The position numbers and the translations under genes were made by a program. Under the pieces are notes generated by a model. That model ran no database searches and was not told the origin of the DNA. It saw only the letters and a list, made by a program, of their open reading frames with translations. From Bradyrhizobium sp. CCGUVB1N3 (GTDB taxonomy: Bacteria > Pseudomonadota > Alphaproteobacteria > Rhizobiales > Xanthobacteraceae), in assembly GCF_024199925.1 (NCBI RefSeq), contig NZ_JANADR010000001.1, positions 7,195,501 to 7,259,500 of the forward strand: DNA of 64,000 bases, given 5' to 3'. The first letter of the stretch is position 1; each line of letters starts with the position of its first letter. Positions 37,360-46,210 of this stretch are shown piece after piece.

Positions 37360-38068
37360 GCCGGCTGGTGCCGGCCGCCTGACCGAGCGTGAGGCGGCGG
37401 CGCTGTACCGGCTGATGACGTGGCTGTCGCCGGCGTTTCCCGTCGGCGGCTTCTCCTACTCCAGCGGCATCGAATGGGCGGTGGAGGCGGGCGACATCAT
37501 CGACACGGCGACGCTTACGAACTGGCTCGACGCGATGCTCGGCGATGGCGCGGGCTTTTGCGATGCGATTTTCCTGGTGCAGGCGTTTCGCGCAGCGGAG
37601 GCGGGCGATGAGGCCCGCTTGCGTGACATCGCGGAGCTGGCGACCGCCTTCGTGCCATCACGCGAGCGACAGCTCGAGACCACGGCGCAGGGCCGCGCCT
37701 TCATCGACATCGCGCGAGCGGCCTGGAATGCGGATGGGCTGGATGCGATGGTCGCGCACTGCGCGGGGCCGCTGATCTATCCCGTCGCGGTCGGCGTGGT
37801 CGCTAGCGCCCATGGCGTCCGGCTCGAGCCCACGCTGCATGCCTTCCTGCACGCGCTGGTCTCGAATTGGATTTCGGCGGCAAGCCGGCTGATCCCGCTC
37901 GGCCAGACCGACAGCCAGCGTGTGCTCGCCGCGCTTGAGCCCGCCGTTGCCGCGACCGCCGCGCGCGCGTTGAGCGCGACCTTGGACGACCTCGGCAGCG
38001 CGACGTTCCGCGCCGATCTCGCAAGCCTGCGGCACGAGACCCAGTATACGCGGCTGTTCAGGTCGTGA
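37346..38068 (+). CDS. ureF: Urease accessory protein UreF
   Basis: The 240-residue protein has the UreF motifs [25 protein letters not shown] and [19 protein letters not shown]. UreF links UreD to UreG in the activation complex. ATG 37346 overlaps the ureE tail; the open frame further upstream is only the shadow of the His-codon repeat. A 122-base palindromic repeat follows. Confidence 0.94.
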   Translation: MTTNEPAGAGRLTEREAAALYRLMTWLSPAFPVGGFSYSSGIEWAVEAGDIIDTATLTNWLDAMLGDGAGFCDAIFLVQAFRAAEAGDEARLRDIAELATAFVPSRERQLETTAQGRAFIDIARAAWNADGLDAMVAHCAGPLIYPVAVGVVASAHGVRLEPTLHAFLHALVSNWISAASRLIPLGQTDSQRVLAALEPAVAATAARALSATLDDLGSATFRADLASLRHETQYTRLFRS

Positions 38069-38093
38069 GCGCCAAGGTGTTTAACCGATCGTC

Positions 38094-38215
38094 GTCGTCC
38101 CGGCGAAGGCCGGGACCCATAACCACATATCTTCGTGGCTATGGAGAGATGCGGCCACAGCCCATCGCATCAACTGAGTTCGGTGGCTATGGGTCCCGGC
38201 CTTCGCCGGGACGAC
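38094..38215. repeat. Palindromic intergenic repeat between ureF and ureG
   Basis: GTCGTCCCGGCGAAGGCC at 38094 and its inverted copy ending at 38215 bound a 122-base unit; the arms continue through GGGACCCATA. Each arm is itself a small hairpin (CCCGGC..GCCGGG). It is a different family from 33590-33678 and lies 20 bases before ureG. Confidence 0.85.
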
Positions 38216-38235
38216 TTTAGGAAAGAGCGAGCCAT

Positions 38236-38859
38236 ATGTCGAAATCTCACGGCCCCCTGCGTGTCGGTATCGGCGGTCCGGTCGGATCGGGCAAGACCGC
38301 GCTGATGGATCTGCTCTGCAAGTCCATGCGCGAGCGCTATGACATCGCGGCGATCACCAACGACATCTACACCAAGTGGGATGCAGAGTACCTCGTGCGC
38401 TCGGGCTCACTGACGCCGGACCGCATTGCCGGCGTCGAGACCGGCGGCTGTCCGCATACCGCGATCCGCGAGGATGCCTCGATGAATCTCGCCGCGGTCG
38501 CCGATATGCGCGCAAAATTTCCCGGTCTCGATCTGGTGCTGATCGAGTCCGGTGGCGACAATCTCGCTGCCACTTTTTCCCCGGAGCTCGCCGACATTAC
38601 CATCTATGTCATCGACGTGGCCGCGGGCGACAAGATACCGTCCAAGGGTGGGCCGGGCATCACGCGCTCCGACCTCCTGGTCATCAACAAGATCGACCTC
38701 GCTCCGCATGTCGGCGCCTCGCTGGAGAAGATGCAGACTGACGCCAAGCGGATGCGGGGCGAGCGGCCCTTCGTCATGACCAACCTGAAGAAGAGCGAGG
38801 GACTCGACCGCATCATCGGCTTCATCGAGGCCAAGGGTGGGCTGAAAAGGGTGGGCTGA
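38236..38859 (+). CDS. ureG: Urease accessory GTPase UreG
   Basis: The 207-residue SIMIBI GTPase has P-loop GPVGSGKT (14-21), the nickel/zinc-binding [16 protein letters not shown] motif, [17 protein letters not shown] and the NKIDLAP guanine motif. It couples GTP hydrolysis to nickel insertion into urease. It is the last gene of the urea region. Confidence 0.96.
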   Translation: MSKSHGPLRVGIGGPVGSGKTALMDLLCKSMRERYDIAAITNDIYTKWDAEYLVRSGSLTPDRIAGVETGGCPHTAIREDASMNLAAVADMRAKFPGLDLVLIESGGDNLAATFSPELADITIYVIDVAAGDKIPSKGGPGITRSDLLVINKIDLAPHVGASLEKMQTDAKRMRGERPFVMTNLKKSEGLDRIIGFIEAKGGLKRVG

Positions 38860-39197
38860 AAAAGGGCGGGCTGACGAGGACGGGTTGAAGGGCAGGTCCG
38901 GCGCCCGGCGACATCAGCCAAGTCTGACACGACTGTTAGTATCTGCCCGTTAATATCTGCGGCAAAATGTGTCTCCGCGGAACCAATGGTCGCCATGGTG
39001 ATTAACTTACTCGGTGCCCGGAGCGCTGACGCCTCGGCTGGCGGATTAAGCATTCCGGTCAACCCAAGTTGCGTCCCGATGGCTCCTCCTTCATTATCGT
39101 CTTCCGTGGGGTTTCACTCTCTTTCGGCAATTGGCCGTTCGAGCGGCGTTCAGATGCTCCGTGTTATTCGCCAGCCTCTCATCTTCTGAGTAAACGA
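38860..39197. other. Region upstream of the HWE kinase, with an apparent frame break
   Basis: No separate gene is supported. A frame opening at 38986 reads protein-like residues (VGFHSLSAIGRSSGVQMLRVIRQPLIF region) and then stops at 39189, just where the kinase frame takes over. This suggests the original kinase N-terminus lies here and was shifted out of frame by about two inserted bases near 39185. A GGAAC at 38979-38983 resembles an EcfG -35 element but lacks a good -10. Confidence 0.4.
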
Positions 39198-40856
39198 GTG
39201 GTCCGGCTGGGATTCATCATCGGTTTTATCGCGCTGCTCGGGATACTGCTCTCCGGGCTCGCGGCCTATCGCGTCCACGATCAGGAGCTGGCGATCGATC
39301 GTATCGCGCTGGCCCGCGCGATCGACGTTCATGCGAGCCTGGTGCAGGACCGCTTGACCGAACGCGAGCTTCTGGCGCGCGTCGCCTCCGGCCTGTTCCG
39401 TACGCCCGCCGTGATCAAGCCGAACATGCTGGAGCCGCTGCGCTCTGCCATCTATGCATTCAAGACCGATTTCGTTGTCGCCTCCTGGATCGCCCGGCTC
39501 AAGCCGGCGGAACTGGGCGCGGCGCAGGCGGCGCTCAGCTCCGCCGGCTTTCCCAATTCGGGCATCCGCAACTACGACGACACGCGGCTCGACACCACGA
39601 AGATCACCCAGCCGATCAACGTGCTGATGGACCTCGAGCCGCGCAGCGAGGAGACCAAGGCGCTGCTCGGCCGCAGCTACGATCAGGACGGCGTGCGCGG
39701 CGCGATGCTGGCGCGCGCCATGGCCGAGAAGAAATCGGTCGCCTCCGATCCGGTGCCGCTGCTCCGTCCGAACGGACCCATCGGCATCATCGTGGCGGCG
39801 CCCGTCATTCCGGAAGGCGCGACGGAGCCTGCCGGGTTCATCACGTTTTCCTACGAGCTCGCTTCGCTGATGCTGACCAATGACGACATGTCGTTGTTCT
39901 CGGTCGCATTGCGCGACCCGCGCGCGACCGGCGGCGAGCTGATCGCCAACGACCAGGGCGTCGTCAGCGCGCGGACCATCTCGCAGGATGGTCCACAGCC
40001 CTCCTCGACGCGCTCGGTCAGCTTCGGCGGCCGCGACTGGCAGCTCAGCTACTTCGCCAAGACCAATTCGGCGCGGCGCGCCGAGCAGACCGCCGTCATC
40101 GTCGCTGCAATCGGCTTCGCCATCACGGCGATGGTGTGCGGACTGTTCGGTTATGTCGCCTACAACAACTTAAGGCTAAGCCGCGAAATCCAGGTGCGGA
40201 TCGGTTTCGAGCGCCGGCTGACGGCCGTCATCGACGAGCTCAATCATCGCGTGAAGAACATTCTGGCGGTGATCCAGTCGATCGTGACGCGCACGCTGCG
40301 CCACGGCTCCGACATCGACGTCGCGCGCGAACTCTTGATCGGGCGCATCCACGCGATGTCCAACGTGGTTTCGCTGCTCAGCGAAAGCCAGTGGCAGGGT
40401 GTCAAGCTGAAAGGCCTGTTCGAGGCGCGCGCCATCCCGCATGCCGATCGCATCGCCATCAGCGGGCCCGACATCGCAGTCAGTGCGCGCGCCGCGCAGA
40501 GCCTGTCGCTGCTGTTCTTCGAGCTCGCCTCGCATTCCGACGAGGGCCTGTCGCTGGTCGGCAAGCATCCGCACATCACCGCGAACTGGACGGTGACGGG
40601 CGAGGAGCCAGATACGGTCTTCCATTTCCGCTGGGAGGAGTTCAACACCAGCGAGGCGACACGGCGCGCCGATTCCGATTTCGGCCTGATCCTGCTCGAC
40701 CGCGTCGCGCCCGAAGCGCTCGGCGGCAGCGCCAAGCGCTACTTCACCGATGCGTCCTATGTCTACGAGCTGACCGCACCGATGGAGACCGTCGTCGACA
40801 TGACCGAGCGCGACCGCACGGAGCAGTTTTCCGCGCCGGTCAGGCCAGTGCGGTAG
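39198..40856 (+). CDS. Membrane sensor histidine kinase, HWE/HisKA_2 type, next to the general stress genes
   Basis: From GTG 39198 (552 residues) a membrane helix is followed by a periplasmic CHASE-like domain of about 275 residues, a second helix (VIVAAIGFAITAMVCGLFGY), and a kinase with ELNHRVKNILAVIQSI, the HWE/HRxxN phosphoacceptor box. The ATP lobe is unusual: where relatives have HELATNA, this protein has FELASHSDE, so the N-box Asn is missing. It lies beside ecfG-nepR-phyR and is a likely PhyR-pathway sensor, perhaps with weak or no kinase activity. The start is uncertain; a TTG at 39069 gives a longer frame. Confidence 0.8.
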   Translation: MVRLGFIIGFIALLGILLSGLAAYRVHDQELAIDRIALARAIDVHASLVQDRLTERELLARVASGLFRTPAVIKPNMLEPLRSAIYAFKTDFVVASWIARLKPAELGAAQAALSSAGFPNSGIRNYDDTRLDTTKITQPINVLMDLEPRSEETKALLGRSYDQDGVRGAMLARAMAEKKSVASDPVPLLRPNGPIGIIVAAPVIPEGATEPAGFITFSYELASLMLTNDDMSLFSVALRDPRATGGELIANDQGVVSARTISQDGPQPSSTRSVSFGGRDWQLSYFAKTNSARRAEQTAVIVAAIGFAITAMVCGLFGYVAYNNLRLSREIQVRIGFERRLTAVIDELNHRVKNILAVIQSIVTRTLRHGSDIDVARELLIGRIHAMSNVVSLLSESQWQGVKLKGLFEARAIPHADRIAISGPDIAVSARAAQSLSLLFFELASHSDEGLSLVGKHPHITANWTVTGEEPDTVFHFRWEEFNTSEATRRADSDFGLILLDRVAPEALGGSAKRYFTDASYVYELTAPMETVVDMTERDRTEQFSAPVRPVR

Positions 40857-40881
40857 CGATTGATATCAGTGAAGCCGGCAA

Positions 40882-41061
40882 CACTCACCCTCCCCTGGAG
40901 GGGGAGGGTCGGCTCACATTGAGCGAAGCGAAATGTGAGACGGGGTGGGGTGACAGTCTCTCCGCGGATGTAGTGCCCGCGTGGAGAGATCGCCCCACCC
41001 CGCTTTGCATGCCGCTTCGCTACATGCAAAGCGACCCTCCCCCTCCAGGGGAGGGTGAGTG
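40882..41061. repeat. Large palindromic intergenic repeat downstream of the HWE kinase
   Basis: CACTCACCCTCCCCTGGAG at 40882 pairs with its inverted copy ending at 41061; inside, CACCCTCCCC and GGGGAGGG blocks and paired CATTTCGCTTCGC-like arms add further stems. The 180-base unit separates the kinase gene from the convergent ecfG and may end both transcripts. Confidence 0.85.
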
Positions 41062-41139
41062 ATCAATCGCATACGCATGCGAAGGCGGCCACGGAAGTGG
41101 CCGCCTTCCCTTGCCCATCATTCCGACCGAAGCTGTCCG

Positions 41140-41688
41140 TCAGCCGCCGCTGCCGCCGATCACGGCGCGCACGGTCTCATCGGGGCCGAAATCTTCGGCG
41201 CCGTCGACATACAGCAGTGCTGCGAGCTTCGAGCGCGCGCGGTTGACGCGGCTCTTGATCGTGCCGACCGCGCAGCCGCAGATCGAGGCCGCGTCCTCAT
41301 AGGAGAAGCCGGACGCACCGACGAGGATCAGAGCCTCGCGCTGGTCCTGCGGCAGCTTTTCGAGCGCAGTGCGAAACTCCTCGAACTCGAGATGCGCATT
41401 CTGCGACGGCTGGGTCTTCAGCGTCTTGGCATAGTTGCCTTCAGCATCCTCCACCTCCCGCCGCCGCTTGCGATAATCGGAGCGGAACAGGTTGCGCAGG
41501 ATGGTGAACAGCCAGGCCGGCAGGTTTGAGCCGGGCTGGAACGAGTCGATGTTGGCGAGTGCGCGCAACAACGTCTCCTGGACCAGATCGTCGGCTCTGT
41601 CGGCATTGCCGCTCAGTGAGATGGCGAAAGCGCGCAAGCTTGGGACTGCCGCCAGGATGTCGTCGCGCAGGGATTCCGTGAGAGGCAT
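41140..41688 (-). CDS. ecfG: General stress response ECF sigma factor EcfG
   Basis: The 182-residue protein has sigma region 2 (LRAFAISLSGNADRADDLVQETLLRAL, LPAWLFTILRNLFRSDYRKRR) and region 4 (LPQDQREALILVGASGFSYEDAASICGCAVGTIKSRVNRAR). It matches the EcfG group of alphaproteobacteria, which recognises GGAAC-N16/17-CGTT. Its ATG overlaps the nepR stop by one base. It is held inactive by NepR until PhyR is phosphorylated. Confidence 0.94.
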   Translation of the reverse strand: MPLTESLRDDILAAVPSLRAFAISLSGNADRADDLVQETLLRALANIDSFQPGSNLPAWLFTILRNLFRSDYRKRRREVEDAEGNYAKTLKTQPSQNAHLEFEEFRTALEKLPQDQREALILVGASGFSYEDAASICGCAVGTIKSRVNRARSKLAALLYVDGAEDFGPDETVRAVIGGSGG

Positions 41689-41918
41689 TAGTCCCTCCCA
41701 TTGTTGTCGTTGGATCCCCCATTGGTTTGATCTTGGGGTGTCCCTCCCGGCGCATCAAGCTTCTTGATCAGCTCGGCGAACCGCTCGGGAACCCCCTGCC
41801 GCACGACGTCGTCGTACATGGCGCGCAATTGATGGCCGATCCGGGATTGGATTTCCGGTGTCAGCCCTCCCTTGCCGGGGGTCGTGTTTCTGCTGGCTTG
41901 AGATTTGAGATCTTTCAT
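41688..41918 (-). CDS. nepR: Anti-sigma factor NepR
   Basis: From ATG 41918 the product is 76 residues with the NepR core IQSRIGHQLRAMYDDVVRQGVPERFAELIKKLD-type helices, Gly/Asn-rich at both ends. NepR binds EcfG, and phosphorylated PhyR takes NepR away. A GTG at 41930 would add four residues. It is read first in the nepR-ecfG operon. Confidence 0.93.
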   Translation of the reverse strand: MKDLKSQASRNTTPGKGGLTPEIQSRIGHQLRAMYDDVVRQGVPERFAELIKKLDAPGGTPQDQTNGGSNDNNGRD

Positions 41919-42000
41919 GACCTGTTCCACGTTTCCCCGAGTTAAGTCACTGTCAAATCGAGAAATTTTCTCAACCGGGAGCCGTTCCCTAGTAAGGCCT

Positions 42001-42025
42001 AATGCGAACTTCGGCGAAAAGTTCC
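42001..42025 (-). promoter_or_regulatory. EcfG-type promoter of nepR-ecfG
   Basis: On the minus strand GGAAC (42025-42021) is spaced 16 bases from CATT (42004-42001), one base off the consensus GGAAC-N16-CGTT. It allows the operon to amplify itself under stress. Confidence 0.65.
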
Positions 42026-42034
42026 AGACTGAAC

Positions 42035-42059
42035 GGAACTTTTCTTATGCTCAGGCGTA
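42035..42059 (+). promoter_or_regulatory. EcfG-type promoter of phyR
   Basis: GGAAC at 42035-42039 is spaced 16 bases from CGTA at 42056-42059, one base off GGAAC-N16-CGTT. Autoregulation of phyR by its own sigma factor is common in this pathway. Confidence 0.7.
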
Positions 42060-42126
42060 ATCACGCCAGCAGGGGAACCCGGGCCGCCCCTGGCCGATGT
42101 CTGGCCCAAAGACGAATGGAGTGGGG

Positions 42127-42933
42127 ATGTCCCGATCACAGCTTGTTGCTGAACACTTGCCGTTGTTGCGTCGGTACGCGCGTGCCCTGACGGGCAGCCA
42201 GCCGTCCGGCGACGCCTATGTCGCAGCCATGTTGGAAGCCATGCTCGGGGATCCGGCGGTGCTCGATGAGGGCCATGGACCGCGCGCCGGCCTGTTTCGG
42301 CTGTTCACCCAGATCTGGAATTCGGTCTCGCTCAACGATGATGCGGAGGTGACGACGCTGCCGATGCCGCCGGAGCGGCGGTTGTCGAACATCACGCCGC
42401 TGCCACGCCAGGCCTTCCTGCTGCTGTCGCTCGAGGGATTTTCTGAGGAGGAAGTCGCCTTCATCCTCGGCACCGACGTCGGCGAGACGCGCAGGCTCGC
42501 GGACGCTGCGGGCCGCGAGATGGCGGCGGAGATCGCGACCGACGTGCTGATCATCGAGGACGAGACCTTCATCGCCATGGACCTCGAGAGCCTCGTGAAG
42601 AATCTCGGGCACAACGTGGTCGGCGTCGCCCGCACCCATGCAGATGCGGTGGCGCTCGCCAAGAACAAGCGGCCCGGCCTGATCCTCGCCGACATCCAGC
42701 TTGCCGACGGCTCCTCGGGCCTCGATGCGGTCAACGAGCTCCTGCGCACCTTCGAGGTGCCGGTGGTGTTCATCACCGCTTATCCGGAGCGCTTCCTCAC
42801 CGGCGAGCGGCCGGAGCCGGCGTTCCTGATCTCAAAGCCGTTCCAGCCCGCGATGGTCTCGGCGGTGGCGAGCCAGGCGCTGTTCTTCCAGCGCAACTCG
42901 CGCAACCGCACGCCCAAAGCGCCGGCGGCGTAA
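42127..42933 (+). CDS. phyR: General stress response regulator PhyR
   Basis: From ATG 42127 the 268-residue protein has an N-terminal sigma-like domain (1-120, with RQAFLLLSLEGFSEEEVAFILG) that mimics EcfG and a C-terminal receiver domain with E144/D145 and phosphoacceptor D189 (LILADIQLADGSSG), VVFITAYP and the SKPF lysine. On phosphorylation it binds NepR and frees EcfG. It is divergent from nepR-ecfG, with a terminator after it. Confidence 0.95.
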   Translation: MSRSQLVAEHLPLLRRYARALTGSQPSGDAYVAAMLEAMLGDPAVLDEGHGPRAGLFRLFTQIWNSVSLNDDAEVTTLPMPPERRLSNITPLPRQAFLLLSLEGFSEEEVAFILGTDVGETRRLADAAGREMAAEIATDVLIIEDETFIAMDLESLVKNLGHNVVGVARTHADAVALAKNKRPGLILADIQLADGSSGLDAVNELLRTFEVPVVFITAYPERFLTGERPEPAFLISKPFQPAMVSAVASQALFFQRNSRNRTPKAPAA

Positions 42934-42973
42934 CGAAGCGGCGGCGTAGGACATAGAACGGAGTGACGAACTG

Positions 42974-43007
42974 ATCCGGCGCGCCGACATGTGCGCGCCG
43001 GATTTTT
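42974..43007 (+). terminator. Terminator after phyR
   Basis: ATCCGGCGCGC and GCGCGCCGGAT form an 11-base-pair stem around an eight-base loop, followed by a run of T to 43007. Confidence 0.88.
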
Positions 43008-43104
43008 CTTGTTCGTCCGGCGCGCTTGACGGCCGCGGAATTCGTCCTCCATAGGTGATGGAAACGGTCGCGAGGCGGCCGCGATTTGTCTGGAGAATTT
43101 GCCC

Positions 43105-43698
43105 ATGCTCGACCAGTCGCAGCTCGATCGTCTCGCCATCCGCGATCTCCTCGAGAACTGGGTGGTGTGGCGCGACGCCGGTGACTGGGAGCGCTTTGCG
43201 ACCGTCTGGCACACCGAGGGGTGGATGTCGGCGACCTGGTTTCAGGGACCGGCCGCGGACTTCATCCGGGTCAGCCGCGAAGGCTTTGCCAAGGGCGTGC
43301 GCATCCTGCACTTCCTCGGCGGCACCAGCATCGATCTCGCCGGCGAGCGCGCCATCGCGCAGACCAAGATGACGATCTCGCAACGGGCGCCGGTCCACGA
43401 AGTCGTCTGCGACGTGGTCTGCACCGGGCGCTTCTACGACTTCCTGGAGAAGCGGCAGGGCAAATGGGGCATCGTTCGCCGCCAGCCGATCTACGAGAAG
43501 GACCGGCTCGATCCGGTCGATCCCGCCGCGGTCCTCCGGCTCGACGCGGAGCGTCTGGCCGCGCTTCCCGAAGGCTACCGTCACCTCGGCTACATGCAGG
43601 AGCTGATTGGCTACAAGGTCAAGCGCGACATGCCGGGCCTGACCGGCGCCGAGGTCGAGAAGCTTTATTTGGAAGGGCGGGAGTGGCTGGCGCATTGA
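43105..43698 (+). CDS. SnoaL/NTF2-like domain protein
   Basis: The 197-residue protein has an NTF2-like fold pattern: LDRLAIRDLLENWVVWRDAGDWERFATVWHTEGWM, then VCDVVCTGRFYDFLEKRQGKWGIVRRQPIYEKDRLDPV. This nuclear-transport-factor-2-like superfamily includes hydratases, dehydratases and isomerases of small molecules; the substrate here is unknown. GGAGA precedes the ATG. It is the last core-type gene before the integrase. Confidence 0.85.
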   Translation: MLDQSQLDRLAIRDLLENWVVWRDAGDWERFATVWHTEGWMSATWFQGPAADFIRVSREGFAKGVRILHFLGGTSIDLAGERAIAQTKMTISQRAPVHEVVCDVVCTGRFYDFLEKRQGKWGIVRRQPIYEKDRLDPVDPAAVLRLDAERLAALPEGYRHLGYMQELIGYKVKRDMPGLTGAEVEKLYLEGREWLAH

Positions 43699-43899
43699 CC
43701 GCAGAAAAAAGTAAGGCGCGACTGGCATCACCACGTCAGTTATGGAATTCCGCGCGCGTCCTCAATCGTTCGCTACGGCCTTCTAACGTGTTGTAAGTTA
43801 TGCTATAATCGTCTCAACGGAAATCCGTTGCCGTTCACGGTCGTTCGCCGCAATCCGCTGCAATCCGTGTTCAATGGTGGGGCGGATGGTGGGGCGGTT

Positions 43900-45165
43900 A
43901 TGGCCAAACGACAGTTGCACAAGCTCTCCGCGCGGGAAGCGGAGACCATCGTCGAGCCCGGGCGCCACGGCGACGGGGGCGGGCTTTACCTCGCGATCGA
44001 GACGGGTGCACACGCACGACGGCAATGGATTTTCCTGTACCGCGTGCGCGGCACCGGCAAGCGCAGAGAGGTCGGGTTGGGCCCCGCCAAGGGCAAAGGC
44101 AAGGACGGCATCTCGCTCGCGGATGCTCGACTCAAGGCTGCCGATGCCCGCAAGAAACTAGCCGAAGGCAAGGACCCGTTGGCTGAACGGCGCGCCGAAA
44201 TGCAGGCGACCACCACGTTCGGAGAATTCGCGGACGACTTCCTGACATCGATCAAGGCCGGATTCAAAGGCAAGAATACGCTCGATGACTGGACACGAGA
44301 CCTGAAGGCGCGATGCAAGCCCATCCGAGGCATGGAGCTCACCAACATCACAGTGAACGACGTGCTGGGGATTCTGTCGCCCATCTGGATGACGATCAAC
44401 CGCACGGCCCGCGAAACGCGCAGCCGGATTGAGCGCGTGCTTGACGCCGCCGAGGCCAGGGGCTTTCGGTCCGGGAAAAACCCCGCGATGTGGAAGACCT
44501 TGAAGCCGCTCTTGCCAAAGTCGAAGCGGTCGAAGCGTCATCATAGGGCTGCGCCCTACAAGGACATCCCTAGCATCGTCCAGATGCTGCAAGCCAAGCA
44601 CGACGGGGCCGATACAACGGTCAATCTCGCAGCTGAATGCATCATCTTGACGGCGGTGCGGACCGGCGAGGCTCGATTGATGCGCGTGCGCGAGGTGAAC
44701 TTCGCAGAGCGGCTTTGGACCATCCCGGCGGAGCGGATGAAGACAGAAGACCACCCCGAAGGCCAAGATTTCGAAGTACCGCTCTGCGACCGCGCAATCG
44801 AAATCCTGAACGCCGTCATCCCAAAGAATGCGGCTCGCGATGCCTACATGTTTGCCGGACAATGGTCAAAGGACCATACGAAGCCGCTAGGCATGAATGC
44901 CGTGCTCCACGCGCTCAAGGCGGTTTATCCCGCGATGACCACGCATGGCTGCCGGTCCAGCTTCCGCGATTGGGCGGGTGACGAAACGCGTTTCGAGCGA
45001 GAAATTGCGGAAATGGCATTGGCCCACAAGGTGGGCGATGAGACAGAGCAGGCCTACCGCCGTGGCAATGCCTTGAAGAAGCGGCGGCACTTGATGGACG
45101 CTTGGGGCCGATACGTCGCAAGCGGTTCTAACGTGATCCGATTTGCTCGTCGGGAGTCAATATAG
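43900..45165 (+). CDS. Tyrosine recombinase / integrase, P4 type
   Basis: From ATG 43900 the product is 421 residues: an N-terminal arm-binding DUF4102-like domain (GLYLAIETGAHARRQWIFLYR), a core-binding domain and the catalytic domain with R254 (TAVRTGE), H349 and R352 (THGCRSSFRDW), H376 and Y386, a complete set. Such integrases insert genomic islands, often at tRNA genes, but no tRNA is visible beside it. The orientation and the change in gene content downstream mark it as the island border. Confidence 0.93.
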   Translation: MAKRQLHKLSAREAETIVEPGRHGDGGGLYLAIETGAHARRQWIFLYRVRGTGKRREVGLGPAKGKGKDGISLADARLKAADARKKLAEGKDPLAERRAEMQATTTFGEFADDFLTSIKAGFKGKNTLDDWTRDLKARCKPIRGMELTNITVNDVLGILSPIWMTINRTARETRSRIERVLDAAEARGFRSGKNPAMWKTLKPLLPKSKRSKRHHRAAPYKDIPSIVQMLQAKHDGADTTVNLAAECIILTAVRTGEARLMRVREVNFAERLWTIPAERMKTEDHPEGQDFEVPLCDRAIEILNAVIPKNAARDAYMFAGQWSKDHTKPLGMNAVLHALKAVYPAMTTHGCRSSFRDWAGDETRFEREIAEMALAHKVGDETEQAYRRGNALKKRRHLMDAWGRYVASGSNVIRFARRESI

Positions 45166-45735
45166 CTCCTCTCGGCATCAGCACCGGTTTTCGGCTTAGC
45201 AGCCATCATTCGATTGCGAGCGAATGGACCGCTCGCATGAAGCGCATAGCAAATCTCGTGACTGGCTTGCTAGATCATTCCCCCGGCACATACCAGAGCA
45301 TCACCGAAGTATCCCCGCACCCTCCCATGGCTCTCGAGTAAGCAGCCGCCGACCAACTGACTTTCCGACATCAGATCAGCTATTGCCACAATCACTCGTG
45401 AGGCGGATCCGGACGACGCATGTGCGAGGTTGGATCCATCCGATACCGGACACCAACCAGCACGCGGCGCTGGTGCCGGGCTAGTAGTTGCGCTTCCGAG
45501 AGCAGCTTGCCCGTAATCCCGACGATCTTACGGGTGTGAGCGTACTGGCGCGGCCGATATCGCTGCCGTCGGTGAATGAGCTCAACCATTACTGTCCGGG
45601 CCGAGCTCTCCCGACTGAGGCTTCAGCCTTTGAGTGCAAGCAGACGGCGAGTTCTCGTCCAAGGGAAGCGCGTGCATGACGAAGGCCGGCCTGACGAAAC
45701 AGGCCTTGCACTGCAATCTGGACAAGTAGCTCGAC
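45166..45735. other. Gene-poor stretch after the integrase
   Basis: Only short frames without clear ribosome sites occur (for example 65 codons at 45589-45392, minus, Arg-rich). None is convincing. The composition is less GC-rich than the flanking core genome. Confidence 0.55.
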
Positions 45736-45894
45736 TTAGAACAGACCGGGGCTCAGATCTAACCCATACGTCATTGCAGCCGTTAGCGAGAGTAGTAGGC
45801 CGATCCCGCAAAAGATAACAAGCGTTTTAAGTGTTTCAACATCAACGTTCGTTCCGGTCGTGCGGGATAGGACCTTAGCTATTTCCGCAATCAT
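45736..45894 (-). CDS. Small membrane protein (52 aa)
   Basis: CGGAG nine bases before the ATG gives a good ribosome site. The product has a polar N-terminus (IAEIAKVLSRTTGTNVDVETLK), one hydrophobic helix (LVIFCGIGLLLSLTAAMTYG) and ends LDLSPGLF. Short proteins of this build recur in Bradyrhizobium-like genomes as far as I recall; the function is unknown. Confidence 0.65.
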   Translation of the reverse strand: MIAEIAKVLSRTTGTNVDVETLKTLVIFCGIGLLLSLTAAMTYGLDLSPGLF

Positions 45895-46075
45895 TGCTCA
45901 ACTCCGAAGGGCGACGCAGTTGTCGTTCTTGTAGGCCAAATTTCAATCAGCTTAGTTGGTTTCGAGCCCGGCAAGTTCGTAGACACCGCGAACGCCTGCC
46001 GACGGCCCGACTTGAATTGCCTTGTTCGTTTGAGGAAATTGCACACCAAGACGAAGAAGCCCCCTCCGGCGCCCG

Positions 46076-46210
46076 ATGAAAATTAGAACGGTTCCTGTGT
46101 TCGCACTATGCGTTTTTGCGTTGGCCGTGCAGTATTTGTGCTCTGAGTCAGGTGTGGCGCGGGAATGCGTCATTGGCTTTAAGCTCGGCGAATGGGCGCG
46201 CAATGCTTAG
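46076..46210 (+). CDS. Possible small secreted protein (44 aa)
   Basis: A 44-codon frame begins MKIRTVPVFALCVFALAVQYLC, resembling a signal sequence, followed by a short Cys-containing remainder. No strong ribosome site is visible (GGCGCCCG only). Support is limited to the signal-like pattern and relaxed composition. Confidence 0.3.
   Translation: MKIRTVPVFALCVFALAVQYLCSESGVARECVIGFKLGEWARNA

Noticed and set aside
36424..38215. CRISPR-like repetition in the His-codon region and the palindromes around the urease genes
   Set aside because: The repeats are codon runs for His/Asp and single palindromic elements, not regular repeats with unique spacers.
43700..43900. tRNA attachment site next to the integrase
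   Set aside because: No cloverleaf could be folded from this stretch, and no matching repeat was found at the far side within the window.
45392..45589. 65-codon minus-strand Arg-rich frame
   Set aside because: No ribosome site and no family likeness; coding nature is not supported.
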